Positions 53,522-62,774 of a DNA stretch of 64,000 nucleotides are shown here, in pieces. Made by a program: the position numbers and the translations under genes. This DNA comes from Mucilaginibacter auburnensis. GTDB lineage: Bacteria > Bacteroidota > Bacteroidia > Sphingobacteriales > Sphingobacteriaceae. A model generated the notes under the pieces. It was given only the letters and a program-made list of their open reading frames with translations, was not told where the DNA came from and did not search any database. The stretch covers positions 310,001 through 374,000 of the forward strand of contig NZ_PGFJ01000001.1 in the NCBI RefSeq assembly GCF_002797815.1. Reading direction: 5' to 3'. Position 1 is the stretch's first letter, and each line of letters starts with the position of its first letter.

Positions 53522-54973
53522 ATGTTCACCGCTAAATCCTTATTTATTACCTGCTTACTGTTTTTCTTCTCTTTATCGTCTTTTGCGCAATGGCCGTACT
53601 CCGGCAACCATATTTATAATGATAACACACTTAACGTTGGCATTGGTAACGGAACCGCCTTTACACCTTCAGAAAAACTGACAGTGTTAGGTAACATTTT
53701 GACAACTAATAATTTCATCTTAGATGGCTCCGGTACTCAAAATCAGATTTATTTCAAACAGAGCGGAAATATTAAAACGCAACTGACCAGTAATTTTACT
53801 GATGGAACGTTTTCATTATTCCATCAAGGGTCAAACAAGTTTATTATAGAGCAGGCTGGCAATATTGGTTTCGGGACTTCAGCCCTGCAGCCCATCGTTT
53901 CGGGCGCCGGACTTTTTTCAGGACAAAAGCCCCGAATGGAAGTTGTAACAGGCTATTCAACCGGAGCATATTCTGATTTGTTTACCATCAGGCATTATGC
54001 AACAGGCCCGACTGCTGAAACAAGGCAATTAGGGATGATACTCAAACTATCTGGCGAACAATCAACTACAGAGTCAGATAAAATGGGAGGCCTGGTGTTA
54101 GAGAGTTTGGCTCCTCTAACCTACTCCAATCAACCAAACTTAAACTTTGTTATAGGCAATCAGAAAAGGATGACCCTAACATTCAATGGTAATTTTGGCG
54201 TTGGAACGGAAAACCCGCTAACTAAGTTTTCAGTTGTTTCCGCGGGTTCTTCTACGCCATCGCTATTATGGCAAAGTTCAGCAGGCGCTCCGGTTGCGTC
54301 CTTTTTTGGAGAGAATTCAGCAGGTAACGCTGACATGATAAATGGATTTGCGAGCAGCGCAAGTTCTTCAGCCCGACCAGTGTATATGATAAGACGGTCG
54401 CGTGGTACGCTTTCCTCGCCTCAAGCAGTTCAAACCGGCGATTACCTTGGGGCTTTAATAGGTTCCGGCTATGATGGCGCAAACTTTGCAAACCGCGCCG
54501 ATATTTCGTTTATTGTAGATGGCGCTATATCTCCTAATTATGTTCCAACAGCTATTTCTTTTAGCAATGGAGACGTAACAAGAGTTGAACGGATGCGAAT
54601 CAGTTCTAACGGAAAAGTTGGCATCGGAACCCAAAGTCCTGACGAAATGCTTACCGTAAACGGCAAGGTCCATACAAAAGAGGTTAAAGTAGATTTGAAC
54701 ATTCCCGCTCCAGACTATGTATTTAAAGCCAGCTACAAGTTACGTACGTTGGAGGAGGTAAATAAATACATACAATCAAATGGCCACCTTCCAGACGTGC
54801 CATCCGCTCAAACCATGGAGCAAAATGGTGTCAATATTGGTGAGATGAATATGCAGCTGCTCAAAAAGGTAGAAGAGTTGACGCTATATCTGATCGAGGA
54901 GCAAAAGAAGAGACACGAGTTGGAAAATCGTCTAAAAAAAATGGAACTGAAATTGAAAAAAAGTTCAAGATAG
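53522..54973 (+). CDS. exported tail-fibre-like protein with shared C-terminal module
   Basis: 483 residues with a signal peptide (FITCLLFFFSLSSFAQ). Repeated VGIGTxxP-type motifs (GNVG-like NVGIGNGTAFTP; NFGVGTENPLTKFSV; KVGIGTQSPDEMLTVNGKV) form a trimeric-fibre-like beta structure. The last about 90 residues (PDYVFKASYKLRTLEEVNKY ... LPDVPSAQTMEQNGVNIGEMN ... LLKKVEELTLYLIEEQ) form a module and coiled coil shared with the two genes that follow on the other strand. No S74 peptidase motif. Probably a surface or secreted fibre; role unknown. Confidence 0.75.
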   Translation: MFTAKSLFITCLLFFFSLSSFAQWPYSGNHIYNDNTLNVGIGNGTAFTPSEKLTVLGNILTTNNFILDGSGTQNQIYFKQSGNIKTQLTSNFTDGTFSLFHQGSNKFIIEQAGNIGFGTSALQPIVSGAGLFSGQKPRMEVVTGYSTGAYSDLFTIRHYATGPTAETRQLGMILKLSGEQSTTESDKMGGLVLESLAPLTYSNQPNLNFVIGNQKRMTLTFNGNFGVGTENPLTKFSVVSAGSSTPSLLWQSSAGAPVASFFGENSAGNADMINGFASSASSSARPVYMIRRSRGTLSSPQAVQTGDYLGALIGSGYDGANFANRADISFIVDGAISPNYVPTAISFSNGDVTRVERMRISSNGKVGIGTQSPDEMLTVNGKVHTKEVKVDLNIPAPDYVFKASYKLRTLEEVNKYIQSNGHLPDVPSAQTMEQNGVNIGEMNMQLLKKVEELTLYLIEEQKKRHELENRLKKMELKLKKSSR

Positions 54974-55042
54974 CCGGTAATTATACTTACTGGCTATCCG
55001 TTGCTTAACAAGGTCTTTTTCGGTCTGAATTCGTAGTATTGG

Positions 55043-56011
55043 CTACCGTTGTTTACGAAGGGTTTGGATTTCCTTCTCCAATTCGGCCATACGCTTTTGG
55101 TGTTCATCCAGTTTTTTGTTCTGATCAAGAAGGTAAAGCGTCAACTCTTCTACCTTTTTGAGCAGCTGCCGATTCATTTCTCCGAGGTCAAGGCCATTGT
55201 TCTGTACTTCGTCTGCCGATGGCATGTCCGGCAGGTGATGGTTTTTATCAATATATCTTTTAACCTCGTTTAAGGTTGGAAGCTTATAGCCGGATTTAAA
55301 TACATAGTCGGGCCAGTTAGCGCTTAACTTTACTGTCATTGATGTGGCAATGGCAGTTCCATTAACCGCAAATTTGTAACCTTTGGTGTCAGCTATGCCT
55401 ACACCAAGGTTTCCCTGTATAAGATTAAATCCAACTGTGGGTATTAAAACGGAAGCACTCGCGGCTCCGGGATCGGCCTGGCCAATCAAACCAACATTGG
55501 CCCAGCTCGCGGTTGGAGATAGCGTTACTGAATAATGGCTTTTCTCGGTAAAATGAGGCAGGTAAATATAAAGGTCGTAAGCAGTAGCTAACTTGCCTGC
55601 AGCGTTTGCCTTCCACTTAATTGAACCCGGGCCAATATCGCTGCTTTGGCCTGTAGCATACCAGCTTCCGTTACCAGCAAAACCCTTATCATCAACACTA
55701 TCTCCATTGGAGGTTTTGAATGTGAGCGTGTAAACGGCATCCTGACTATTGGCAGCATTGTAACCTTTATGGATATAGGCCGTAAGCATTAAAGTTTCCC
55801 CTCCCTGCCCGGCAGTAAATGTTCCAATTTTTGCCCATTGCGGGTTTCCGCCAGTTGCAGGGATATTCCATTGGGCTAACGCGCCTTTAGCTGACAGCAA
55901 TAACAGGATAACAAAAAATGTTTTTAATAAGCCATTTACCAGGCAAACACTATTTAAAAATGCGCCACAGCGCGTTATTGAGACAGTTAAAAATGATTTT
56001 TTTTTATGCAT
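55043..56011 (-). CDS. exported protein with shared C-terminal module
   Basis: 322 residues with a signal peptide (FFVILLLLSAKGALAQ, about 46). The middle is a beta-sandwich-like domain (WAKIGTFTAGQGGETLMLTAYI; YDLYIYLPHFTEKSHYSVTL), resembling receptor-binding or tail-fibre domains. A short fibre motif (GNLGVGIADTKGYKFAVNG) leads to the module (WPDYVFKSGYKLPTLNEVKRYI ... HLPDMPSADEVQNNGLDLGEMNRQ) and a coiled coil. Its start lies 3 bp after the stop of the paralogous gene at 56015, so the two form an operon. Confidence 0.75.
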   Translation of the reverse strand: MHKKKSFLTVSITRCGAFLNSVCLVNGLLKTFFVILLLLSAKGALAQWNIPATGGNPQWAKIGTFTAGQGGETLMLTAYIHKGYNAANSQDAVYTLTFKTSNGDSVDDKGFAGNGSWYATGQSSDIGPGSIKWKANAAGKLATAYDLYIYLPHFTEKSHYSVTLSPTASWANVGLIGQADPGAASASVLIPTVGFNLIQGNLGVGIADTKGYKFAVNGTAIATSMTVKLSANWPDYVFKSGYKLPTLNEVKRYIDKNHHLPDMPSADEVQNNGLDLGEMNRQLLKKVEELTLYLLDQNKKLDEHQKRMAELEKEIQTLRKQR

Positions 56012-56014
56012 AAT

Positions 56015-57127
56015 TTATCTTTTTGGTTTATAGTTTTTATCAACGCGTTTGATAAGCGTTGCAACTTCCTTTTGCAACGCTTCGTTTTTTCGGTTTTGCT
56101 CAAGAAGATAAAGCGTTAATTCCTCTACCTTCTTTATTAGCAGCCTGTTCATTTCACCCAAATCGATCCCCTCTTTGTGCACTTCGTCTGCAGAGGGCAT
56201 ATCCGGCAGGTGGTGGTTCTTATCAATATAGTTTTTAACCTCTGTTAGCGTTAGAAGCTTGTAGTCGGGCTTAAAAACAAAGTCGGGCCAGTTAGTCAGC
56301 TCTACTCTTATATTTTTGGCACGAACAACAGCTTCGGGGGTTATATGCAACGCTATCTTACCTTTAACTTCTGCATCGCTAAAAGTTTGCTGCCCGGTTC
56401 CTGTACTGGGTAAGGGGGCAAAAAAAATGTCGCCTACTATGTTGCTGTAAATTACCGCGCCTCCGTTGTGCGCGCCGTCACCTCTCACTGTCCAGTTACC
56501 GTTGTTTCTGCCTGCGTTAAATCCAATATAGCTGGTTCCATATTTCAGGTCTACTGCCCAGGCTTGCCCAATAGAAAGGAAATTATTGCCATCGCCGACT
56601 TGAAATGCACTTATTGGCGCAGTTGTACCTACACCCAAACGGCCGGGGATATGAATAATGCCATCGTTGCTTATGGCTAACCGTTTGTAGGTTGCGAGGG
56701 CTGAATGTGAAATATCATAAGATGATCCAACTGTACCTCTGGTATAAAACGCTATGTTTCCATTATTCTCAAAATTCATTGACCCAAAGTCAGAGTAAAG
56801 GTCTCCATCAACCCGCCAGTTACCTGCGGCGTTGTTCCAGTGCAGGTTGGTACTTAAAGCCGCGCGAGACCAATTAGAACCAGGCGCTGCAACAGTTTGT
56901 AAATAGGTATCTACCCATCCTCTTATTAGAAAATAAGGGGTAGTGCTGTTTTTTCTTACAATGCCTGCGGCATCGCCTATTGTTAGCGGTATTGTTGGTG
57001 TAGTTGTTCCAATATTAATACCAACATTCCCTGTATTTTCATTGTTTATGTTTGTGCCGGTACTCCATTGTGCAAATGCGGAACTGGTTACTGCTAAAGC
57101 CATCAGGCTTGGGATAATTTGTTTCAT
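56015..57127 (-). CDS. exported fibre-like protein with shared C-terminal module
   Basis: 370 residues with a signal peptide (MKQIIPSLMALAVTSSAFAQ). Fibre-type motifs (NTGNVGINIGTTTPTIPLTI; GRLGVGTTAPISAFQVGDG) are followed by the same C-terminal module as its neighbours (WPDFVFKPDYKLLTLTEVKNYI ... HLPDMPSADEVHKEGIDLGEMNRL ... KKVEELTLYLLEQNRK). First gene of a two-gene operon with the 322-residue paralogue. The three proteins differ in the N-terminal parts and agree in the last 90 residues, as if one C-terminal module were placed on different heads. Confidence 0.75.
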   Translation of the reverse strand: MKQIIPSLMALAVTSSAFAQWSTGTNINNENTGNVGINIGTTTPTIPLTIGDAAGIVRKNSTTPYFLIRGWVDTYLQTVAAPGSNWSRAALSTNLHWNNAAGNWRVDGDLYSDFGSMNFENNGNIAFYTRGTVGSSYDISHSALATYKRLAISNDGIIHIPGRLGVGTTAPISAFQVGDGNNFLSIGQAWAVDLKYGTSYIGFNAGRNNGNWTVRGDGAHNGGAVIYSNIVGDIFFAPLPSTGTGQQTFSDAEVKGKIALHITPEAVVRAKNIRVELTNWPDFVFKPDYKLLTLTEVKNYIDKNHHLPDMPSADEVHKEGIDLGEMNRLLIKKVEELTLYLLEQNRKNEALQKEVATLIKRVDKNYKPKR

Positions 57128-57268
57128 TGTGATAAGATTTTAGGTTATTTAGTATTTTATTTTTTGATTAATTCATTAGCGCAATCAGCACGTTATTGAG
57201 ATGATCCGCATGTTTTTGTTAATAATACCAACAAGGGCGGAGATGCACCAAATGGTAGCCACTGAAGC

Positions 57269-57616
57269 TTAAGCGTTAATTACAGTTTCATCCAATCGGC
57301 CCTCCAATACTCCGTTTATTAAGTTTAATACTGATATATCTGCTTGTTTGTGATTTTTCCTTCCCGTAAGCAATCTGATGATGGCGGGGAGAAGGGTGTC
57401 GCCTTCCGGACTCACATATTTCCTTACATCAAATCCGGAAAGATCAACATTGAACTCTTTACAGTACATAAGCAATAAGTCAATAGTATCGTCTCCAAAA
57501 ACTCCGAGGTCTTTTTCCAGATAGGCTGTTTTAAAAATTTCATCTTCGGCTACACCGGTGATGTTACTGATGAAACACTTTAATTGTTCAAATACTTTTT
57601 CGTCGTCTTCTTTCAC
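57269..57616 (-). CDS. DUF1493 family protein
   Basis: 115 residues. The pattern LKCFISNITGVAEDEIFKTA, then LEKDLGVFGDDTIDLLLMYC (about 29-50) and FNVDLSGFDVRKYVSPEGD, is that of DUF1493, a small helical family sometimes compared with acyl-carrier proteins. There is no Ser in a DSL motif at the equivalent place (GDDT instead), so no phosphopantetheine site is expected. It follows a membrane protein gene by 6 bp. Confidence 0.82.
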   Translation of the reverse strand: MKEDDEKVFEQLKCFISNITGVAEDEIFKTAYLEKDLGVFGDDTIDLLLMYCKEFNVDLSGFDVRKYVSPEGDTLLPAIIRLLTGRKNHKQADISVLNLINGVLEGRLDETVINA

Positions 57617-57622
57617 CTTCGT

Positions 57623-57910
57623 TTACAACAACACGTAATAGATAAACAATACGGCAACGATAATTATATTCATTCCAAGCAGTGGGCCGGTTTTCACAAG
57701 AAATCGCTTTCGGAATAAGAGGATCAGTATCGCAACCTGTATAAGTGCAAAAGACAACGACACCCAAACAATGAACTTATCACTTAACGCACCTTCACCG
57801 AAAAGAAAAAAGTGAGCAAACTGGGCGTAAATTTGAAGCACAATAAATAGCGCAACATTTAAAATAGCTGTACCTATAAAAACTAATGCGCTTTTCACCT
57901 TTTCAACCAT
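57623..57910 (-). CDS. small membrane protein
   Basis: 95 residues with three hydrophobic segments (VFIGTAILNVALFIVLQIYA; FIVWVSLSFALIQVAILILLF; GMNIIIVAVLFIYYVLL). No signature recognised. It is 6 bp before the DUF1493 gene and is therefore probably its partner, perhaps one membrane component and one cytosolic component. Confidence 0.72.
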   Translation of the reverse strand: MVEKVKSALVFIGTAILNVALFIVLQIYAQFAHFFLFGEGALSDKFIVWVSLSFALIQVAILILLFRKRFLVKTGPLLGMNIIIVAVLFIYYVLL

Positions 57911-58014
57911 TCAGGATTATCAGCATAAAATCGTTTCACCCGTCTCATCCTCGTTTCACTTATTTTTTACAAATTATTGATAGTCAAATTTTTATGAAAA
58001 TTTTCGGTTCACAA

Positions 58015-58037
58015 CGTCTCACATCCACAGTGAGACG
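58015..58037. other. perfect hairpin downstream of yifB
   Basis: CGTCTCAC-ATCCACA-GTGAGACG, 8-bp perfect stem. There is no T-run on either strand, so it is not a standard terminator. Further partial copies (CGTTTCAC, CGTCTCAT) lie 60-90 bp away. Confidence 0.45.
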
Positions 58038-58054
58038 ATGGTACGGCAGCGATA

Positions 58055-59593
58055 TTACCCTGCCCAACCCTCTCTATCCAAACTCCTGAAGTGGATGGCT
58101 TCAGCTAAATGTTCCAGTTTTATGTCTTCACTGCCAGCCAGGTCGGCAATGGTGCGGGCCACTTTTAAAATACGGTCGTATGCCCGGGCACTCAGACCCA
58201 ACTTTTCCATGGCGCGTTTAAGCAGGTTTTGCCCGGCTTCGTTTATCTTACAAACATCACGCACCATTTTGGAGCTCATTTGCGCGTTGGCATGCAGGTC
58301 GGGTTTGTTACCAAAGCGCGTTTGTTGCACATCCCGGGCTTTAATTACCCGCTCCCGGATAAGTTCGCTCTTCTCTGCTAAACGCTCGGATGCCAGTTCG
58401 TTAAAGTTAACGGGTGTAACCTCTACGTGCAGGTCAATACGGTCCAACAACGGCCCTGATATCTTGCTTAAATACTTTTGCACCATACCCGGCGGACAAA
58501 TACACTCCTTCTCCGGGTGATTATAATAGCCACACGGGCAAGGGTTCATGCTGGCCACCAACATAAAGCTGCTGGGATAATCAACCGTAAACTTGGCGCG
58601 CGATATGGTTACCCTACGCTCCTCCAGTGGCTGGCGCATCACCTCTAACGCACTCCGCTTAAACTCCGGCAATTCATCCAGAAACAAAACGCCGTTATGC
58701 GCCAGTGATATTTCGCCGGGTTGCGGGTTTCCGCCTCCGCCTACAAGGGCAACATCGCTAATAGTATGGTGCGGTGAACGGAAGGGCCTTGCCGTTACCA
58801 AGGCATCGGTAGCAGCCAACTTGCCGGCTACCGAATGGATCTTGGTCGTCTCCAATGCTTCATATAAGCTTAGCGGCGGTAGTATAGATGGCAGCCTGCG
58901 GGCCAGCATGGTTTTACCCGCCCCCGGCGGACCGATCAATATTACATTATGCCCCCCGGCGGCGGCTATCTCCAACGCACGCTTAATATTCTCCTGGCCT
59001 TTTACTTCGCTAAAGTCGCTGTCGTAGTTGCACAGGCTGTTATAAAACTCCTCGCGGGTGTTAACTATTTCGGGTTTTAGGGTGATATCGCCATTGAAAA
59101 AGCCCGCAACCTCGCGGATGTTTTCCACACCGTAAACTTCCAGATCATTTACAATAGCGGCCTCCCGCGCGTTCTGTTTAGGCAGAATAAATCCTTTAAA
59201 ACCATCTTTGCGTGCTTGTATGGCAATAGGCAAAGCACCCTTTATGGGTTGCAGTCCGCCATCGAGCGACAGCTCGCCCATAATGAGGTACTTATCAAGC
59301 TCTCCGGCCTCCACCTGGCCCGATGCGGCCAGCACAGCCGTAGCAATAGTAAGGTCATAGGATGAGCCCTCTTTTTTTATGTCGGCAGGAGCCATATTCA
59401 CAACCACCTGCTGTCTTGGCATCCTGAAGCCGGTATTTTTTAGTGCAGACTCTATTCGGAAATAGCTTTCTTTAACAGCAATATCGGGCAGCCCCACAAT
59501 AAAATACTTGGTGCCTGCAGCAATGTTTACTTCAACTGTTATGGTAATGGCTTCTATGCCATAAACGGCACTGCCAAAGGTTTTAACTAACAC
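58055..59593 (-). CDS. comM: YifB/ComM-type magnesium-chelatase-like AAA+ ATPase
   Basis: 512 residues, standard length. An N-terminal ChlI-like (Lon-type fold) domain (1-170: [34 protein letters not shown]), AAA+ module with Walker A GPPGAGKT (221-228), and Mg-chelatase signature [12 protein letters not shown], then [15 protein letters not shown] and the C-terminal zinc-like segment [20 protein letters not shown]. ComM is a branch-migration helicase used when transformed DNA is recombined; in species without known competence the role is less certain. A promoter-like TATCTTTC (TAnnTTTC) precedes the start. Confidence 0.96.
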   Translation of the reverse strand: MLVKTFGSAVYGIEAITITVEVNIAAGTKYFIVGLPDIAVKESYFRIESALKNTGFRMPRQQVVVNMAPADIKKEGSSYDLTIATAVLAASGQVEAGELDKYLIMGELSLDGGLQPIKGALPIAIQARKDGFKGFILPKQNAREAAIVNDLEVYGVENIREVAGFFNGDITLKPEIVNTREEFYNSLCNYDSDFSEVKGQENIKRALEIAAAGGHNVILIGPPGAGKTMLARRLPSILPPLSLYEALETTKIHSVAGKLAATDALVTARPFRSPHHTISDVALVGGGGNPQPGEISLAHNGVLFLDELPEFKRSALEVMRQPLEERRVTISRAKFTVDYPSSFMLVASMNPCPCGYYNHPEKECICPPGMVQKYLSKISGPLLDRIDLHVEVTPVNFNELASERLAEKSELIRERVIKARDVQQTRFGNKPDLHANAQMSSKMVRDVCKINEAGQNLLKRAMEKLGLSARAYDRILKVARTIADLAGSEDIKLEHLAEAIHFRSLDREGWAG

Positions 59594-59648
59594 GTGTAAT
59601 AAAGTTTATTTACAGCGAAAGATAGGGAATTTTTATATGGTGCTAATA

Positions 59649-61229
59649 TTATTGTTTACTTACGGCAAAAGTTGCTAACAGATTAATATTCGGATCGGGT
59701 ACAATCTTGGTTGGTTGCTTTGCCGATGAAAAGTTAGCTGTTATTTCCCTGCTATTCACATCAACACGGTGCATTTGCCCATTGATGCTGATGTCTAACG
59801 GAAAATGATATACCTGTTGTTGTTGCTGCGTTACAGTTAACTTAATTGTGTGGATGTTACTTAGATATTGCCATTTTATCACTACATCCGGATGGCCGGC
59901 AGTGTAGAGCCATTGCTTAATGAATACGTCAAGGTCTTTACCGCTTGCCTTCTCCATTACCTTCATAAAGTCCATGGTGTTGGCGTTACCGCCCTTGTAT
60001 TCCGCATAATACTCACGGATGCCTTTCCAAAAAGCCTCTTCGCCCAGTTTGCGTCGTAGCATGTGCAGCACCCAACTGCCTTTTTCATAGCTATTGGCAT
60101 TGAGCATAACCATAAAGTCTCTCCTTTCGGATGTATCAACAACCGGTTTCAAGCGGTCTTTTTCAAAGGCCAGCACTTTTGCCCGGTCTGCGACAAGGCG
60201 TTTTTTTAGCGTGTCGATGCCGTACTTATTTTCCAGGTAATAATGCGTCATGTAAGTAGCGAAACCCTCGCTCAGCCACAGGTTAAAAAAGTTCTTTTCG
60301 CTGGCGGCATCGCCAAACCATTGATGGGCTATTTCGTGCGCCATCAGGGCTTCAATGCCTCTGTCGGTAGGCGATTCTTCGTGGTAAAAAATTGCCCCGG
60401 CATTTTCCATTCCCCCAAAAATTGTTTTTGACTGCACATTGGCCAGTTTCTCATAAGCATACGGACCAACCTTTTTGATGAAGAACGGCAATATCTCCCT
60501 GGCGTAATTATAACTCTTGAAACCTTTAACCGAATCTTGTGGGAAAACGTAGCTGTAAACCGGTATGCCGCTTACATTGCCTACATTTTTAATGGCGAAA
60601 TCAGCAACGCCAATTACCATGATTTTGGTAGGCAATACCTGTTTTTCCTCCCAGTGCGTTTGTTTCCTGCCTGCCGGAAGGTCGGTTTCGCTCAATTTCA
60701 AACCGTTAGCCACCACGTCATAATGAGCGGGTGCTGTAACTACAAAATCAACCGCGGCTTTATCGGCAGGGTCATCAACGCTAACCAGCCAGTTATGGGC
60801 GCGGTTGGGCCAGTTGTCGCCAAAAAAGGTACGCTTACCGTATTTGTTTTTGGAGATGATCAAGCCGTCAGCCGGGACGCCCTGATAGGAAATAGTATAG
60901 GTGTGATCTGTGCCAACCGCTCCGGTGGTATTAATGGTTAGTTTATCCGCGCTTTGCGAAAACTCAACTGCCTTATCGCCTTCTGTTATGGCGCTTATCA
61001 GCATACCTTTACCACTATTATTTTTCTGTACCAGATCCAGGTTGAACGAGCGGGTATTTTTAATGAATTTCAGCGTAACATCGGCTTTGCAAACTATATT
61101 GTTGGTGCTGTCATTCAAATCAATATTAAACTTATAATGCTGCACGTCAATGATAGCGCCGGGGGGCTGGGCTTGGGCAACAAAACACGCAAAAATTGAC
61201 GATATAAAAAGAGCTGGTAATTTTAGCAT
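59649..61229 (-). CDS. M1 family aminopeptidase
   Basis: 526 residues with a signal peptide (ending AQAQ, about 21). Substrate motif GGMENAG (272-278), zinc ligands H298, H302 and E321 (HEIAH-x18-E), catalytic E299, and the downstream helix SYEKGSWVLHMLRRKLGEE. It is shorter than the M1 peptidase at 37.6 kb and lacks HEAT repeats. Periplasmic or secreted. It is preceded by a TATCTTTC promoter-like element and is a single gene. Confidence 0.94.
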   Translation of the reverse strand: MLKLPALFISSIFACFVAQAQPPGAIIDVQHYKFNIDLNDSTNNIVCKADVTLKFIKNTRSFNLDLVQKNNSGKGMLISAITEGDKAVEFSQSADKLTINTTGAVGTDHTYTISYQGVPADGLIISKNKYGKRTFFGDNWPNRAHNWLVSVDDPADKAAVDFVVTAPAHYDVVANGLKLSETDLPAGRKQTHWEEKQVLPTKIMVIGVADFAIKNVGNVSGIPVYSYVFPQDSVKGFKSYNYAREILPFFIKKVGPYAYEKLANVQSKTIFGGMENAGAIFYHEESPTDRGIEALMAHEIAHQWFGDAASEKNFFNLWLSEGFATYMTHYYLENKYGIDTLKKRLVADRAKVLAFEKDRLKPVVDTSERRDFMVMLNANSYEKGSWVLHMLRRKLGEEAFWKGIREYYAEYKGGNANTMDFMKVMEKASGKDLDVFIKQWLYTAGHPDVVIKWQYLSNIHTIKLTVTQQQQQVYHFPLDISINGQMHRVDVNSREITANFSSAKQPTKIVPDPNINLLATFAVSKQ

Positions 61230-61285
61230 AAAGTATTAAAATAGAAAGATACAGATTTTGAGTCCCTCAACAATATTATCACATA

Positions 61286-61314
61286 CAAAAAAAGCCGCTT
61301 ATCGCGGCTCTTTT
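61286..61314 (-). terminator. terminator of ffh
   Basis: AGCCGC and GCGGCT arms with a 5-nt loop directly after the ffh stop; the minus-strand transcript ends GCGGCTTTTTTTG. Confidence 0.85.
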
Positions 61315-61315
61315 A

Positions 61316-62644
61316 TCACATCTTCGGCATCCGTTTCATCATGGCGGCCATGGCGGCAGGGTTGCTCATTTGTTTCATCACCTTGCGCATATCCTCAAAT
61401 TGCTTGATCAGGCGATTCACTTCTTCTAACTTAGTACCTGATCCTTTCGCTATACGGTTACGGCGGCTTTGGTTAATGGTATCAGGATTTTCTTTTTCAT
61501 ACGGTGTCATAGACTGAATAATGGCCTCCACGTTTTTAAACGCATCGTCGCCAATTTCCACATCCTTCATCATTTTGCCAACGCCGGGTATCATCCCCAT
61601 CAGATCTTTCATGTTACCCATTTTTTTGATCTGCTGTATCTGCCCGTAAAAGTCGTTAAAATCAAACTTGTTCTTGCGGATCTTCTTTTGGAGTTCTGCT
61701 GCCTGTTTTTCGTCAAACTGCTGTTGCGCACGTTCCACTAACGACACCACGTCGCCCATGCCTAAAATACGCGAAGCCATACGATCCGGGTGGAAAACGT
61801 CGATAGCGTCCATCTTCTCACCTGTACCAATAAACTTGATAGGCTTGTTTACTACCGATTTAATAGACAGCGCGGCACCACCACGGGTATCACCATCCAG
61901 CTTGGTTAAAACAACACCTGTAAAATCTAACCTGTCGTTAAACACCTTGGCGGTATTCACAGCATCCTGACCAGTCATGGAGTCCACCACAAATAAAATT
62001 TCCTGCGGATTTACAGCAGCTTTTACCTGCTCAATCTCCACCATCAGCGCCTCGTCAATTGATAAACGACCCGCGGTGTCAATGATCACTACGTTATATC
62101 CGTTCTGCTTAGCGTAGGCAACACCCTCTTTAGCAATAGCAATAGGATCTTTGCTTTCGCGATTAGTGTAAACCGCGGCACCAACTTGTCCGGCCAAAAC
62201 CTCCAGTTGGTCAATAGCCGCGGGGCGATAAATATCATCAGCCACTAAAAGCGGCTTTTTATTTTTTTGTGTTTTTAAGTAATTGGCCAGCTTACCGGTA
62301 AATGTAGTTTTACCTGCACCGTTCAAACCGGCAATTAAAATTACGGTTGGCGATGCCTTTACATCAAGTTCAGCGGCAGTACCACCCATTAACTCAGCCA
62401 GCTCATCATTCATGAGTTTGGTGAGCAATTGCCCCGGCGATATGGAGGTTAATACATTATTACCAAGTGCCTTTTGCTTTACATCATCAGTAAAGGCTTT
62501 GGCTGTTTTATAGTTTACGTCGGCATCCAGAAGGGCTTTGCGTATCTCCTTCATGGTCTCTGCCACGTTTATTTCTGTAATTGTTCCCTGCCCCTTAAGT
62601 ACCTTAAAGGCCCTGTCCAGCTTATCCGAAAGATTTTCAAACAT
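61316..62644 (-). CDS. ffh: signal recognition particle protein Ffh
   Basis: 442 residues. N domain (1-90), GTPase domain with P-loop GLNGAGKTT (106-114) and DTAGR (VIIDTAGRLSIDEALM), TKLDG (VVLTKLDGDTRGG), then a methionine-rich M domain (from about 300) ending in a Met/Lys tail (MKQMSNPAAMAAMMKRMPKM). It targets signal-bearing nascent chains to the membrane with 4.5S RNA and FtsY. Its own promoter (TAAATTTG) and terminator make it a single-gene unit. Confidence 0.98.
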   Translation of the reverse strand: MFENLSDKLDRAFKVLKGQGTITEINVAETMKEIRKALLDADVNYKTAKAFTDDVKQKALGNNVLTSISPGQLLTKLMNDELAELMGGTAAELDVKASPTVILIAGLNGAGKTTFTGKLANYLKTQKNKKPLLVADDIYRPAAIDQLEVLAGQVGAAVYTNRESKDPIAIAKEGVAYAKQNGYNVVIIDTAGRLSIDEALMVEIEQVKAAVNPQEILFVVDSMTGQDAVNTAKVFNDRLDFTGVVLTKLDGDTRGGAALSIKSVVNKPIKFIGTGEKMDAIDVFHPDRMASRILGMGDVVSLVERAQQQFDEKQAAELQKKIRKNKFDFNDFYGQIQQIKKMGNMKDLMGMIPGVGKMMKDVEIGDDAFKNVEAIIQSMTPYEKENPDTINQSRRNRIAKGSGTKLEEVNRLIKQFEDMRKVMKQMSNPAAMAAMMKRMPKM

Positions 62645-62667
62645 TGTTATGCTCTCATTTAATTCCG

Positions 62668-62675
62668 CAAATTTA
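62668..62675 (-). promoter_or_regulatory. -7 element TAAATTTG of ffh
   Basis: An exact TAnnTTTG match on the minus strand 23 bp before the ffh ATG. Confidence 0.6.
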
Positions 62676-62730
62676 TCATTTTGAGCGGGAAATAAGGCTT
62701 GCTGTGTTTTTTAGCTCATTTTAAATAGCA

Positions 62731-62753
62731 AAGGGCCTTTCGGCCCTTTTTAC
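62731..62753. terminator. hairpin between two minus-strand genes
   Basis: AAAGGGCC-TTTC-GGCCCTTT, 8-bp perfect stem, after the low-complexity gene and upstream of ffh. It ends in CCCTTTTTAC on + and CCCTTTGC on -; most probably terminates the low-complexity gene. Confidence 0.6.
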
Positions 62754-62774
62754 TATACATAATTACTGAGTAAT

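Noticed and set aside
53522..54973. S74-type auto-cleaving chaperone domain at the C-terminus
   Set aside because: The characteristic SD-x-RLK motif is absent; the conserved C-terminal module is of another kind.
53522..57127. Phage tail-fibre genes of a prophage
   Set aside because: All three proteins have Sec signal peptides and there are no capsid, terminase, integrase or lysis genes nearby; the fibre motifs are common in Bacteroidota surface proteins.
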